A DNA stretch of 64,000 nucleotides, taken from positions 33,363-97,362 of the forward strand of contig CAZIAL010000007.1 of assembly GCA_964536965.1 (NCBI GenBank), written 5' to 3'. Shown piece by piece: positions 17,776 to 27,205 of the stretch (positions within the stretch are counted from its first letter, which is position 1; each line of letters starts with the position of its first letter). The position numbers and the translations under genes are program-made. The notes below the pieces were generated by a model. It searched no databases. It was not told the DNA's origin and saw nothing but the letters and a program-made list of their open reading frames with translations. The DNA is from JACMQW01 sp964536965 (lineage in GTDB: Bacteria > Bdellovibrionota > UBA1018).

Positions 17776-19272
17776 GTGGCTTTGTTTTCGGTTCGCTCAT
17801 CCACACGATTCCTTCTGGCCAGCGCGGTCTTTTCCGCGCTCGTCTTGTCGTCGTGTTCGCAGAGCCCGACCCAGAGCTCGATGCTCGGCAAAGAAGGCGA
17901 ACCCGTGGCCCCGACGCCCGAAAAGATCGTCGCGAGCCCCGTTCCAGGACTTTACGACGATGAAGAAGAAGACACCGAGGTCACACCCACTCCCGAAGTG
18001 AAACCGTGGGGTCCTCGCCCTCACGATCCGACGCCGACCACGCCCACCTGGGATCCATGGAATCCTTTCAAGCTCCCTCCCGGCGTTCCGCCAAAGAAGG
18101 AACCGAAAGCAGAGCCGAAGGCCGAACCGAAAACAGAGCCGAAGGTGGAACCGAAAGTTCCGCCGACCCTCGGCCCCGTGAAGCCGACCCTCCCCCCGCC
18201 GCCGACGACGAATCCGCCGTGGGATCCCTTTAAATTACCACCTCCTACCCAGCCGAAGGTGGAACCGAAAAAAGAACCTCCGAAGACCGAACCTCAGCCA
18301 AAGACGGAACCGAAGAAGGAACCGACGACGGTTTGGCCGAAAAAAGAACCCGTGAAGGAACCCGTGACCCCGACCCAACCGGTCACGCCGACGAAGCCCG
18401 TCACGCCGGTCGTGCCCGCAAAACCGGAAAAGAAGGAAGAACCGAAGAAGGAAGAATCCAACCGCTACGATCTTCTGAAAATCATGACCCGCGCTTACGC
18501 CCAGGCCGTCGGCGTTTACGACCGCGGCTCGCTGACGCGCGCCGATCTCCTGCCCAATTCGGGCGATGGCTATTTAAAGATTTTCCAGGAGCGCCAGCGT
18601 GGATTCGGCTCGCTCGACCTGATTACGCTGATCATCGAAGCGTCGCGAGAAATTCGGCGCGACTTCCCGGCGGTCGAACGCGTCCAAATCGGAGATCTCT
18701 CCGATAAAAACGGCGGTAAACTCGGCGGCCACGGGAGCCACCAGAACGGTCTCGACGCCGACCTCGCGTACTTCCGAAAAGACCGCGTCGAAATGCCGCC
18801 TACGGGTTCCAAGCCCGGCAGTACCGGGTTCGGTGCGGGCTTCGTCCAGAAAGGGCAGGTTCTGCCGACTTTCGATACCGAGGCGAACTGGAGATTCATC
18901 CAGATGCTCGACCACACCGGACGACTGGATCGTATCTTCGTCGACCAGCGAATCAAGAAAGAGTTCTGTAAACTCGCCGTCGCCAAAGGCATGCGCGACG
19001 ACTGGAAAGAGACCTTACGCAAGCTTCGCCATTGGCCGAATCACGCCGACCACATGCACGTCCGCATCACCTGTCCGAAGAATAGCAAGGGATGCAAACC
19101 GATCCCGGCGATTCCCGCGGGCGATGGTTGCGACGCTCTTCTCGATCGCGGCGGTATCGTTCGCACGAGCGGTGGTTTCTATCTGAACGCGGAAGATCAG
19201 CGCCGGAACGAAGCGATGGGCGAAGACGCGCTCGATGTGCCGGAGCCCGCGATCGAAGAGCACGGTTGTTAG
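17776..19272 (+). CDS. MepA-like (M74) murein endopeptidase lipoprotein
   Basis: 498 aa. A lipobox (LVLSSC, C27) makes this a likely lipoprotein. Residues about 45-235 are a Pro/Lys/Glu spacer of EPKxEPK-type repeats, long enough to reach across the periplasm. The C-terminal domain matches penicillin-insensitive murein endopeptidases: GGHGSHQNGLDADLAYF supplies zinc ligands H322 and D329, and HADHMHVR supplies H428, equivalent to H113/D120/H211 of E. coli MepA. It would cut D-Ala-mDAP cross-links in peptidoglycan. The GTG start is set by the promoter position and by AAAGGCGG about 8 nt upstream. The metalloprotease gene follows 16 bp later in the same operon. Confidence 0.88.
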   Translation: MALFSVRSSTRFLLASAVFSALVLSSCSQSPTQSSMLGKEGEPVAPTPEKIVASPVPGLYDDEEEDTEVTPTPEVKPWGPRPHDPTPTTPTWDPWNPFKLPPGVPPKKEPKAEPKAEPKTEPKVEPKVPPTLGPVKPTLPPPPTTNPPWDPFKLPPPTQPKVEPKKEPPKTEPQPKTEPKKEPTTVWPKKEPVKEPVTPTQPVTPTKPVTPVVPAKPEKKEEPKKEESNRYDLLKIMTRAYAQAVGVYDRGSLTRADLLPNSGDGYLKIFQERQRGFGSLDLITLIIEASREIRRDFPAVERVQIGDLSDKNGGKLGGHGSHQNGLDADLAYFRKDRVEMPPTGSKPGSTGFGAGFVQKGQVLPTFDTEANWRFIQMLDHTGRLDRIFVDQRIKKEFCKLAVAKGMRDDWKETLRKLRHWPNHADHMHVRITCPKNSKGCKPIPAIPAGDGCDALLDRGGIVRTSGGFYLNAEDQRRNEAMGEDALDVPEPAIEEHGC

Positions 19273-19288
19273 GCCGAGTGAGAACGAC

Positions 19289-20188
19289 GTGAAAAACTTT
19301 CGCGCCTCTCTCCTGATCACTCTGACCCTCCTGAGCGGCATCCTCCTCGCACCGCCCACCGATGCTTCCGTGATCGTGCGGGGCGGCGCCTGGCAGACGA
19401 ACTCGCTTCGCACTTGCTGGACTCTGCCTGCGGAAGCGGCCGGGCAACCTGGTCTGCTGAGCCCGGGGCAGCTCCAGCATTTCGCGGGCGCGACGACGCC
19501 TGCCACCGATCTCGTCGTTTCACTCGCCGCCGCGCGGATCCGGGAAGCCGCCGACCGAGAATTCACGGTCGAGGCGACCGTCGCCGCCTTTTCCACGATC
19601 GACTTCTGCATCCAGCCACTGACGCAGGAAAATTACGACCTCGTCCTCGTGATCGGGCGCGGAAGCGGCTCCCCGCTTCCGTCCGGCGAGGCCTCGGCGG
19701 CCGGCTATTCGCCGACCCGCACGCTCCCCGCCAGTATCGCGCTCGCGATTCCGTCCGCGTGGACGGACACGGAATTCGACGACGCACGCCAGGTTGCGGT
19801 CGAAGCCACGAGCCTCCATGAACTCGCCCATATTCTCGGCCTGCACGAAGAGCGCTCCCATCCGGCGATCGTGACCGATCCGTATCAGGGCCCTTTCGAA
19901 GTGCGGCTGAATACCTTCCCGGTGAGTCGTTTCGATCCGAATTCGATCATGCTCTATAACTTCGTCTTTTCCATGATCGACCCCGCGCGCTTCCCGACGG
20001 AACTCGCGGCGTTTCGACGGGTGGATCCCGATCTCTTCGAAGCCGACGCCACCGGTCCCGGCTACCGACCCGCGCTGAGCCGGGGCGATCGTCACGGGCT
20101 TCGTTGCCTCTACGATCCGGAACTCGATCCGGCCCATTGCACCGACCAGTACGATCCCTACGGGGACCTCGACCGAGTCGCGGACTAA
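19289..20188 (+). CDS. Secreted astacin-like metzincin protease with altered zinc motif
   Basis: 299 aa with a Sec signal peptide (residues 1-26, ending PTDA). The zinc site reads HELAHILGLHEERSHP (H177, E178, H181, G184, H186), and a Met-turn SIMLYNF follows about 50 residues later, both hallmarks of metzincins. The region resembles the astacin pattern HExxHxxGxxHE, but one residue between Gly and the third His is missing. Four cysteines in the mature part could form disulfides. The GTG start is 16 bp after the mepA-like stop, so the two are co-transcribed. The stop overlaps the stop of convergent uvrB. Proteolytic activity is likely but depends on how the shortened motif binds zinc. Confidence 0.78.
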   Translation: MKNFRASLLITLTLLSGILLAPPTDASVIVRGGAWQTNSLRTCWTLPAEAAGQPGLLSPGQLQHFAGATTPATDLVVSLAAARIREAADREFTVEATVAAFSTIDFCIQPLTQENYDLVLVIGRGSGSPLPSGEASAAGYSPTRTLPASIALAIPSAWTDTEFDDARQVAVEATSLHELAHILGLHEERSHPAIVTDPYQGPFEVRLNTFPVSRFDPNSIMLYNFVFSMIDPARFPTELAAFRRVDPDLFEADATGPGYRPALSRGDRHGLRCLYDPELDPAHCTDQYDPYGDLDRVAD

Positions 20189-22383
20189 AGCGCGAGCTCG
20201 ATCATCTTCAGCTGACGGACACGGTCGCGGAGAGATGCGGCCTTTTCGAAACGAAGGGCTTTGGCCTCTTCCTTCATTTCCTGCTCCATCCGCGCGATCG
20301 TCGCACCGATTCGATCCATCCCCAGGAAGAACTCGCCCGCGATTTCTTTCGCCTGGGCTTCCGTCCCGGCCTCGTCGACCAAGTCGGCCTGCGCCATCAG
20401 CGCGGCGTCTCGCGAGGGTTCCCAGGTAATCCCGAATTTCGATTCTCCTGCCGGAGCCTTTCTCCCCGTTCCGAGCGCGCGCTTCGCATGCGCGGCGCTG
20501 TCGGCGTTCCGTTTGCCCGCGCCGCGACTCCGCGAAAGCTGTCCACCGTCGTACTCTTCGCCCTCGTTCGCGATCGGCGCCCGAATCGCCTTCACGATCG
20601 TCGTCGGGGTGATTCCGTGTTCGGCGTTGTAGGCTTCCTGCACGGTACGGCGCCGGTTCGTCTCGTCGATCGCCTGCTGCATGGACTCGGTGACTCGATC
20701 CGCGTAAAGGATCGCGACGCCGGTCGAGTTTCGTGCGGCCCGGCCGATGGTCTGGATCAGCGAGCGCGCGGACCGCAGAAATCCCTCCTTATCGGCGTCG
20801 AGAATGGCGACGAGCGAAACTTCGGGTAAGTCGAGTCCCTCGCGCAGGAGGTTAATCCCGACGAGGACATCGAATACGCCTAGCCGCAAGTCGCGCAGGA
20901 TTTCGATTCGTTCGAGGGTTTCGATATCCGAATGCAGGTACTTTACCCGGACCTTTTGCTCGGTATAGTACTTCGTCAGATCTTCGGCGAGCTTCTTCGT
21001 GAGCGTCGTGACGAGCACCCGTTCTCTCCGGTCCGCACGAACGCGGATTTCCGTGAGCAAGTCGTCCACCTGCGAAGTCGCGGGCCGCACCATGACGACG
21101 GGATCGAGCAGCCCCGTCGGACGGATGACCTGTTCGATCACTTCCCCGCCCGATTTCTGGAGCTCGTACTCTCCGGGCGTCGCCGAGACGTAAAGCGTCT
21201 GATTAAGGATTTTTTCCCATTCCTCGAAATTCAGCGGGCGGTTATCCAGCGCCGAAGGCAGGCGAAAGCCATGATCGACGAGCGAGGATTTCCGCGCACG
21301 ATCGCCCCGGTACATCCCGCCGATCTGCGGGACGGAGACGTGCGACTCGTCGACGATAAGTAGCCAGTCGCGCGGAAAATAGTCCATCAGCGTCGGGGGC
21401 GGCTCGCCCGGCGCGCGTCCCGTCAGGTGGCGGGAGTAATTCTCGATTCCCTGACAGAAACCGAGCTCCTCGATCATTTCTAGATCGAACATCGTACGTT
21501 GCTCGAGGCGCTGGGCTTCGACGAGTTTATTCTGGGCTTTCAGTTCCTGCAGACGTTCCCGAAGTTCAACGCGGATCGAGTCGATCGCCGCCTTTCGATT
21601 CTCCTGCGAAGTAACGTAATGGCTTGCCGGATAGATCGTGATCCTGGGGAGGGGCCGAATTTTCACTCCGCGCAGGGGGTCGGTCTCCGAGATCGCCTCG
21701 ATCTCGTCGCCGAAAAACTCGATGCGAATCGCGCGTTCTTCTTCGTAAGCGGGATAGACTTCGACGACGTCGCCGCGCACCCGGAAAGTACCGCGGTGGA
21801 AGTCGACGTCGTTTCTCTTGTACTGGATTTCGACGAGCTTCTTCAGCACGTCCTGGCGCTTCGTCTCGCGGCCGACTTCGAGATAGAGCAGCATGCCCTC
21901 GTAAGCGTCGGGAGAACCGAGACCGTAGATGCATGAAATGGAACTCACGATGATGACGTCGTTCCGTTCGAGCAAACTCCGCGTCGCCGAATGACGGAGC
22001 TTGTCGATCTCGTCGTTGATCTGGGAATCCTTCTCGATGTAGGTGTCGGTCGACGGGATGTAAGCCTCAGGCTGGTAGTAATCGTAGTACGAGACGAAAT
22101 ACTCGACCGCATTATGAGGGAAAAACTCGCGCATCTCGGAGAAGAGCTGCGCCGCGAGCGTCTTATTATGACAGAGGATGAGGGTCGCCTTCTCCACCTG
22201 GGCGATGGTGTTCGCCATGGTGAAGGTCTTTCCCGTCCCCGTCGCCCCGAGCAGGCAAATCGACTTGCGGCCTTCGCGGATGGACTCGACGATCCGTTCG
22301 ATGGCGGCTGGCTGGTCACCGAGCGGCGCGAACGGGCTCTTCAAGTCGAACGGCTGCTGGTTCTTTGATCGTCGAGTGGACAC
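20185..22383 (-). CDS. uvrB: UvrABC excinuclease subunit B
   Basis: Damage-verifying helicase-like subunit of nucleotide excision repair. Walker A is GATGTGKT (near residue 46), the beta-hairpin region VEYFVSYYDYYQPEAYIP is intact, motif II is LLIVDESH, and the C-terminal helicase motifs (VGINLLREGLDLPEV, QTIGRAARN) follow. The C-terminal UVR domain that meets UvrC is present (RMEQEMKEEAKALRFEKAASLRD). At 732 aa it is longer than E. coli UvrB because of a charged, Ala-rich insertion just before that domain (about residues 625-690). The start is GTG with no clear ribosome site; the -10 element lies 7 nt upstream. Confidence 0.97.
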   Translation of the reverse strand: MSTRRSKNQQPFDLKSPFAPLGDQPAAIERIVESIREGRKSICLLGATGTGKTFTMANTIAQVEKATLILCHNKTLAAQLFSEMREFFPHNAVEYFVSYYDYYQPEAYIPSTDTYIEKDSQINDEIDKLRHSATRSLLERNDVIIVSSISCIYGLGSPDAYEGMLLYLEVGRETKRQDVLKKLVEIQYKRNDVDFHRGTFRVRGDVVEVYPAYEEERAIRIEFFGDEIEAISETDPLRGVKIRPLPRITIYPASHYVTSQENRKAAIDSIRVELRERLQELKAQNKLVEAQRLEQRTMFDLEMIEELGFCQGIENYSRHLTGRAPGEPPPTLMDYFPRDWLLIVDESHVSVPQIGGMYRGDRARKSSLVDHGFRLPSALDNRPLNFEEWEKILNQTLYVSATPGEYELQKSGGEVIEQVIRPTGLLDPVVMVRPATSQVDDLLTEIRVRADRRERVLVTTLTKKLAEDLTKYYTEQKVRVKYLHSDIETLERIEILRDLRLGVFDVLVGINLLREGLDLPEVSLVAILDADKEGFLRSARSLIQTIGRAARNSTGVAILYADRVTESMQQAIDETNRRRTVQEAYNAEHGITPTTIVKAIRAPIANEGEEYDGGQLSRSRGAGKRNADSAAHAKRALGTGRKAPAGESKFGITWEPSRDAALMAQADLVDEAGTEAQAKEIAGEFFLGMDRIGATIARMEQEMKEEAKALRFEKAASLRDRVRQLKMIELAL

Positions 22384-22389
22384 GCTCTG

Positions 22390-22398
22390 AATCTAGCA
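22390..22398 (-). promoter_or_regulatory. Extended -10 promoter element for uvrB
   Basis: On the minus strand, TGC followed by TAGATT (22390-22395). No good -35 hexamer sits 17-18 nt upstream. Seven nucleotides after the -10 is exactly the first base of the uvrB GTG at 22383, predicting a leaderless mRNA. Confidence 0.5.
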
Positions 22399-22483
22399 TT
22401 TCCCGCGCCCTTTCTGTACGGGGCGAAAGCGCTGACGCGGGTTGTCCAGGCTTGAGAATCCGTACCAGGCCGGCTGCCCGCGT

Positions 22484-24034
22484 TTAAGCCGAATATTCCC
22501 AAGTCGTGCCGGTCGGCGAATCCTTGATCGCGACGCCGGCCTCGGTCAGTTCTTTCCGGATGCGGTCAGCTTCGGCGAAGTTCTTCGCCTTCTTCGCTTC
22601 GGCCCGAGACTGAATCATCGCCTCGATTTCGGTTTTCGTGAGCTTCGTCCCCCCGGAGGCGCCGGCTTTCGCCTCGTGCGCGCGGGCGCGGATCTCCCCG
22701 ATCTGGCTGAGCATCGCCGTGGCGGGACGACGTCCGACGCCGAGAAAACCGCCGAGCTCGTCTTCGATCACGCGGATCAGTTCCTGGGCTCCGAGCACGG
22801 CCGAGGGCGTCGCTTCGGCGCGAGGTTCGGCGAGCGCGCGATTAAACGCGCGGATCAGAGTAAAAACCGCGGCCACCGCACCCGGCGTATTAAAATCATT
22901 CGCCATCTCGCGGGTCACCTCGTCGCGAGCCTTCTGGCAGTCGGCGAGGAACTCCATCCAGACGCTTTCCGCGCGTTGGTCGGCGACCGCCGCCTTTTTT
23001 CGCGTGATCTCTTCGGCGCGGGCTTTGGCTTCGTAAAGCCGGTGCAGACTCGTGAGCGCGGATTCGATCGCATCGTCACCGAAGTCCGCGATCGTGCGGT
23101 AGTGGACCGACATCATCACGAAACGAGCGACCTCGCCTCCGTAGAGCTCGAGGAAACCGCGCGCGGTGATGAAGTTGCCGAGCGACTTCGACATCTTTTC
23201 GGAGTTGATGTTCAGCATGGCGTTGTGGAGCCAGTAGCGCACGTAAGGCGCTTTCCCGGTCGCGGCCTCGCTCTGCGCGATCTCGTTTTCGTGATGCGGG
23301 AACATCAGGTCCGTGCCGCCGTGATGGATATCCATCTGCGGGCCGAGCCATTTCGACGCCATGGCCGAGCACTCGATATGCCAGCCCGGGCGTCCCTTGC
23401 CCCAGGGAGAATCCCACGAGGGCTCCCCAGGCTTCGCGGGCTTCCAGAGGGAGAAATCGGCCGGGTTTTTCTTCTTTTCGGAGACGTCGACGCGGGCACC
23501 GGCGATCAGATCCTCGAGGTTCTTCCGCGAAAGTTTTCCGTACGCCGGAAAATCCGGGATCGAGAAGAAAACCTCCTTCGCGCCCGGCTCGGATCCGGCC
23601 GGCGCCTCCGCGAGATATCCGTGTCCCCGCGCGACGATCTCTTCGATCATCGCGATGATTTCCTGGATATGATCCGTCACCGTCGTCTTATGCGTCGGCT
23701 CCAGCATTCCCGCCGCCGCGTAGTCGCGCTCGACTTCGGCGATATACTTCTTCGCCACGGCTTCCGACGAAATGCCCTCTTCTTTTCCGCGCGCGATGAT
23801 CTTGTCGTCGACGTCGGTGTAATTTCGGACGTAAGTCACGGCAAAGCCAAGCTTGGTTAAAGCTCGGTAAAAAAGATCGGCCGTCATCGCCGCGCGAAGA
23901 TTTCCCACGTGGATCTGGCCGTAAACTGTCGGTCCGCACGAGTACATACGGACCTTCCCCGCTTCCATGGGCGTGAAGACCTCCTTCTTATGACCGAGGG
24001 AGTTCGTGAGTCGGATTTCGGGCAGCGTCGCCAT
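22484..24034 (-). CDS. cysS: Cysteinyl-tRNA synthetase
   Basis: 516-aa class I synthetase charging tRNA-Cys. The zinc-binding active site begins at YSCGPTVYGQIHVGNLRA (HIGH box HVGN), a further zinc ligand region is WHIECSAMA, then HHGGTDLMFPHHENE, and the KMSKS box is EKMSKSLGN. The C-terminal helical and anticodon domains are intact, and a Gly/Lys-rich linker precedes the last 50 residues. It lies 3 bp after the gltX stop, so the two synthetases are co-transcribed. Confidence 0.97.
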   Translation of the reverse strand: MATLPEIRLTNSLGHKKEVFTPMEAGKVRMYSCGPTVYGQIHVGNLRAAMTADLFYRALTKLGFAVTYVRNYTDVDDKIIARGKEEGISSEAVAKKYIAEVERDYAAAGMLEPTHKTTVTDHIQEIIAMIEEIVARGHGYLAEAPAGSEPGAKEVFFSIPDFPAYGKLSRKNLEDLIAGARVDVSEKKKNPADFSLWKPAKPGEPSWDSPWGKGRPGWHIECSAMASKWLGPQMDIHHGGTDLMFPHHENEIAQSEAATGKAPYVRYWLHNAMLNINSEKMSKSLGNFITARGFLELYGGEVARFVMMSVHYRTIADFGDDAIESALTSLHRLYEAKARAEEITRKKAAVADQRAESVWMEFLADCQKARDEVTREMANDFNTPGAVAAVFTLIRAFNRALAEPRAEATPSAVLGAQELIRVIEDELGGFLGVGRRPATAMLSQIGEIRARAHEAKAGASGGTKLTKTEIEAMIQSRAEAKKAKNFAEADRIRKELTEAGVAIKDSPTGTTWEYSA

Positions 24035-24037
24035 TCT

Positions 24038-25567
24038 CTATTTCACCGCGGCCTGGATGGCCGCCATCCGATCCTGGAGCGCTTTCTTACCGAGGAGCGG
24101 GAATACCTTTTTCAACTCGGGGCCATGGGTCTTCCCCGTCGTGGCCGCGCGGATCGGCATGAAGAGGCCCTTGCCCTTCGCGCCCGATTTCGCGCCGACC
24201 GACTTCTGGAGCTGGTCGACGAGCTCGGCCGTGAGCGACTCGGGAAGTGCATCGACTTCGGCGGTGAGCGCGGTAAATACCGCCGCGTTCGCCGGGTCGA
24301 CGAGCATCGCCTTCGCCGCGTCTTCCACGGCCGGGCGCGCTTCGATGAAGAAGCGAGCGGCCTCGGGAAGATCCGCGAGCGTCGCGCATTCGCCGCGAAT
24401 CGTTTCGACGACTCCGACGTACCAGGCTTCGCCGTTGGCCTTCAGAGCATCCGAAAATCCCGCCTTTTCAAAAAACGGACGCGCGCGTTTCGCGATCTCC
24501 GCGAGCGGCATGTTCCGGATGTACTGACCATTCATCCAGCGAAGTTTCTGCACGTCGAAGACCGCCGGAGCCTTCTGGAGACCGTCCGTACCGAAGTAAG
24601 AGATCATTTCTTCCATCGTGAAGATCTCCGGATGGCCAGAAGAAGGTTTCACTTCGCTGCCTGGATTCCAGCCCAGAAGCGCGAGGAAATTCAGCAGCGC
24701 TTCCGGAAGATATCCGTTCGCGAAATACTCGTGCACCGAAGAATCGCCGTTTCGTTTCGAGAGCTTCTGTCGGTCACCTCCGAGCACCATCGCGATATGC
24801 GCGAACTCCGGAAGTTTCCAACCGAACGCATCGTAGATCTGAAGCTGGCGCGCGTTGTTTGAAAGGTGATCTTCCCCACGAATGACGTGGGTAATCCCCA
24901 TCGCATGGTCGTCGACCACACAGCAGAAGTTGTAAACCGGCATCCCGATTCCTTCCGCGATTTCCTTCTCGTTCGGGCGCGGGGTACGCGTGATGAAGAA
25001 GTCACCCACGACATCGGGTGGAAAGCGCACATCGCCCTTCACGGCATCCTTCAGGACATACTCTTTCGAAAACGCACGGAACCGGATTCCGGCACGCTCC
25101 CCTTTCGCCCAGCGCGCTTTCGCTTCGGCGAGCGGAATTTTCGCGCAGGTGCCGTCATAGACGGGAGGGCGCCCGAGCTTCATCGCGAGTTCGCGCTTCT
25201 GCGTGAGGACCTCGTCCGGACAGAAGCAGTAGTAAGCCTGATCTCTCTCGAGGAGCTCCTTGGCGTACTTTCCGTAAAGCGCGAGGCGCTCGCTCTGGCG
25301 GTAAGGCGGAAACGGCCCGCCGAGGATCGGCGATTCGTCGGGTGACAGGCCGAGGGAGTCGATGTCCGCGATGACCATCTTCTCGTATTCGGGAGTCGAG
25401 CGCTCCTGATCCGTATCTTCGATCCGAAGCACGAGCTTTCCGCCGTGTTTCCGCGCGAAGAGGTAGTTAAAGAGCATCGAGCGCGCCCCCCCGACATGGA
25501 GGTATCCCGTAGGCGATGGGGCGAATCGGACGCGGACCGGAGATTCAGGGCTTGCAGGAGAACTCAT
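24038..25567 (-). CDS. gltX: Glutamyl-tRNA synthetase
   Basis: 509-aa class I synthetase. The HIGH box appears as RFAPSPTGYLHVGGAR, a CxC-type zinc insertion region contains AYYCFCPDE, and the KMSKS box is KLSKRNG. The discriminating anticodon-binding half is full length. The ATG at 25567 is preferred over the open frame to 25624, as it places the conserved RVRFAPSPTG motif near the N terminus. Whether it also charges tRNA-Gln cannot be told, since no gatCAB or glnS is in the window. First gene of a gltX-cysS pair. Confidence 0.96.
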   Translation of the reverse strand: MSSPASPESPVRVRFAPSPTGYLHVGGARSMLFNYLFARKHGGKLVLRIEDTDQERSTPEYEKMVIADIDSLGLSPDESPILGGPFPPYRQSERLALYGKYAKELLERDQAYYCFCPDEVLTQKRELAMKLGRPPVYDGTCAKIPLAEAKARWAKGERAGIRFRAFSKEYVLKDAVKGDVRFPPDVVGDFFITRTPRPNEKEIAEGIGMPVYNFCCVVDDHAMGITHVIRGEDHLSNNARQLQIYDAFGWKLPEFAHIAMVLGGDRQKLSKRNGDSSVHEYFANGYLPEALLNFLALLGWNPGSEVKPSSGHPEIFTMEEMISYFGTDGLQKAPAVFDVQKLRWMNGQYIRNMPLAEIAKRARPFFEKAGFSDALKANGEAWYVGVVETIRGECATLADLPEAARFFIEARPAVEDAAKAMLVDPANAAVFTALTAEVDALPESLTAELVDQLQKSVGAKSGAKGKGLFMPIRAATTGKTHGPELKKVFPLLGKKALQDRMAAIQAAVK

Positions 25568-25662
25568 AGCCCCCGATCCTAAACCGAGGCGTAGACGAAT
25601 GGAACGCATGATACGCAGCGGCAACGGCAGTTTTCCGCGGATATTCCACGAACGAGAGGCGA

Positions 25663-26499
25663 ATGAGACTCCTTAGCATCATAGCGAGCGGGATCGGCGG
25701 AATACTTCTGACCGGCTTCTTCGCGATCTTCGCCCTGCGAACGCGTAACCCGATCTGGTTTTCAATCGCATTCGGAGTCGGACTGCTCGTCGCGGCCGGC
25801 GTCGCGTGGAGAACTGGAAGAACACTTCCGGTCGCCCGACAAATCCGTGATTTCGGAATCGCAGTTTTTCTCGCCGCGAACTTCGGCGTGCTGATTTTGG
25901 GGCTGATCAACCCCCACGCCGGGGTGCTCGACCTCTATTCCGCATTCTTTCTCGATCTTTCGGAAACCACGGTCGAACGTTCGGCGCAGCTTCGTCGCTG
26001 GTTCGTTGAGCGCCCGCTACGCAGAGCCTCCCAGCAGCAAGGGCAGGCCGAACGATCAGGCATATCGGTCGAAGGGGCAAATTCCGTGGCGCCCGGCTGG
26101 AAAAAACTCGAGCTCCCGGGAACGGGTTCGATTTTTCTCGACGAAAAATCCGCCCGCCTCTGGAGTCCGCCCCTCGGAGAAAACTTTCCCGACTGGAGCG
26201 TCGAATCCGCACAACGGGCACAGGCGCTCTGCCAGGGACTCGCTCCCGCCGGATCATTTCGACTGCCGACGACCCAAGAATTCATGACCGCGAAAGAAAA
26301 TGGCGCGTTCGCGGCCGACCCGCAGTTCCGAAACGCCTGGGTAACCCTCCTTCTCGACGAAAAGAGGCATCTGCTGGCCGGCGGCGCGGCCCTGTTCGGG
26401 GCCCCGGGCGGGCAAGGCCCGCGACCGCATGCGATTCGGTTCCGAGCCCGCTGTATCGCAATTGCGAATTTCGCCCTCGCTCCGATCCCCACCCAATGA
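25663..26499 (+). CDS. Membrane protein with DUF1566/Lcl-like periplasmic domain
   Basis: 278 aa. Three hydrophobic helices lie in the first 95 residues (LLSIIASGIGGILLTGFFAIF, PIWFSIAFGVGLLVAAGVAW, FGIAVFLAANFGVLILGLI). The C-terminal part (about 145-270) has the pattern of DUF1566/Lcl-type domains: a LWSPPLG start, a column of Ala/Cys (AQRAQALCQGL), and FRLPTTQEFMTA. These domains are common on surface or envelope proteins of former Deltaproteobacteria; their function is generally unknown. A terminator overlaps the stop codon. Confidence 0.7.
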   Translation: MRLLSIIASGIGGILLTGFFAIFALRTRNPIWFSIAFGVGLLVAAGVAWRTGRTLPVARQIRDFGIAVFLAANFGVLILGLINPHAGVLDLYSAFFLDLSETTVERSAQLRRWFVERPLRRASQQQGQAERSGISVEGANSVAPGWKKLELPGTGSIFLDEKSARLWSPPLGENFPDWSVESAQRAQALCQGLAPAGSFRLPTTQEFMTAKENGAFAADPQFRNAWVTLLLDEKRHLLAGGAALFGAPGGQGPRPHAIRFRARCIAIANFALAPIPTQ

Positions 26500-26532
26500 A
26501 AAAAGCCGCCCCCGAAAGGAGACGGCTTTTTT
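26499..26532. terminator. Bidirectional intrinsic terminator
   Basis: AAAAAAGCCG (26499-26508) and CGGCTTTTTT (26523-26532) flank a 14-nt loop containing further G/C pairing. It has A and T tracts on both sides, so it can end both the 25663 gene (plus) and carD (minus). Confidence 0.88.
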
Positions 26533-26567
26533 AAACTTCGGACAATTTTGGATTCGAACGCTTCCGA

Positions 26568-27050
26568 TCAGGAAGCGAAGATCGTCTGGATCTCTTGCTC
26601 GATGATTTCTTCTTTCTGTCCACGCGCGAGGGAGATTTCCTTCACGAGCAGGGCTTTCGCCTGGTCGAGCATCTTGCGCTCACCGAACGAAAGGTCCTTC
26701 GAGTGGCGAAGCATGAAGAGATTCCGAAGCACTTCGGCGATCTCGTAGACGGATCCCGTCTTGATCTTTTCCATGTATTCCCGATAGCGGCGATTCCAGG
26801 TCGTCTGGTCGATCTTCACGTCGCGCTTCTTCAGGATTTTATAAACGTTCTGCACTTCCTTGTCGGAAATGATCTCGCGCAGACCTACGGCGTCGGCGTT
26901 ATCCGTCGGAACCATAATGGTCATCTGGTTCTCCACGACTTGGAGAACGTAAAACTTCTTCTTCTTGCCGCCCACTTCGCGCTCATCGATGCGCTTGACG
27001 ACCGTCACTCCGTGCGCTGGATAAACTGCGCTATCACCGACTTTAAACAT
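26568..27050 (-). CDS. CarD/CdnL-family RNA polymerase-binding regulator
   Basis: 160 aa. The N-terminal RNA polymerase-interaction domain (FKVGDSAVYPAHGVTVVKRI, with KKKKFYVLQVVENQMTIMVP) is a Tudor-like barrel shared with TRCF. The C-terminal helical part (WNRRYREYMEKIKTGSVYEIAEVLRNL) is the CarD/CdnL DNA-contacting domain, which stabilises open promoter complexes. Length matches CdnL rather than the longer Myxococcus CarD with its HMGA-like tail. GGAGG 7 nt before the ATG at 27050 is a strong ribosome site, so the open frame to 27143 is not used. A strong promoter lies at 27176-27205. Confidence 0.93.
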   Translation of the reverse strand: MFKVGDSAVYPAHGVTVVKRIDEREVGGKKKKFYVLQVVENQMTIMVPTDNADAVGLREIISDKEVQNVYKILKKRDVKIDQTTWNRRYREYMEKIKTGSVYEIAEVLRNLFMLRHSKDLSFGERKMLDQAKALLVKEISLARGQKEEIIEQEIQTIFAS

Positions 27051-27175
27051 CCAAAACCTCCAAAAACTGCTTCGCCAAAGACCGGCACCAGGAGGCGCAC
27101 CGTGCTCTAGCTTTTGGAACCCACACCGGACTCTCCGAGACACTCGAAGCAGCCTGAAATCTCAAAGACTGACGG

Positions 27176-27205
27176 AATATAGCAGGTCACGCTGCGTTCT
27201 GTCAA
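27176..27205 (-). promoter_or_regulatory. Promoter for the carD-like gene
   Basis: On the minus strand, TTGACA (27200-27205), an 18-nt spacer, and TATATT (27176-27181) preceded by TGC. The expected start near 27169 gives a 5' UTR of about 120 nt. The -35 lies inside a TGTCA-N4-TGACA palindrome (27200-27213). Confidence 0.82.

Noticed and set aside
18094..18165. CRISPR-like repeats
   Set aside because: The 12-bp periodicity is in frame and encodes EPKxEPK linker units; there are no spacers.
22384..22450. LexA box near uvrB
   Set aside because: I looked by eye for TTAC-N3-GTAA (reported for Bdellovibrio) and for a Gram-positive-type box in the uvrB and uvrC upstream regions and saw neither.
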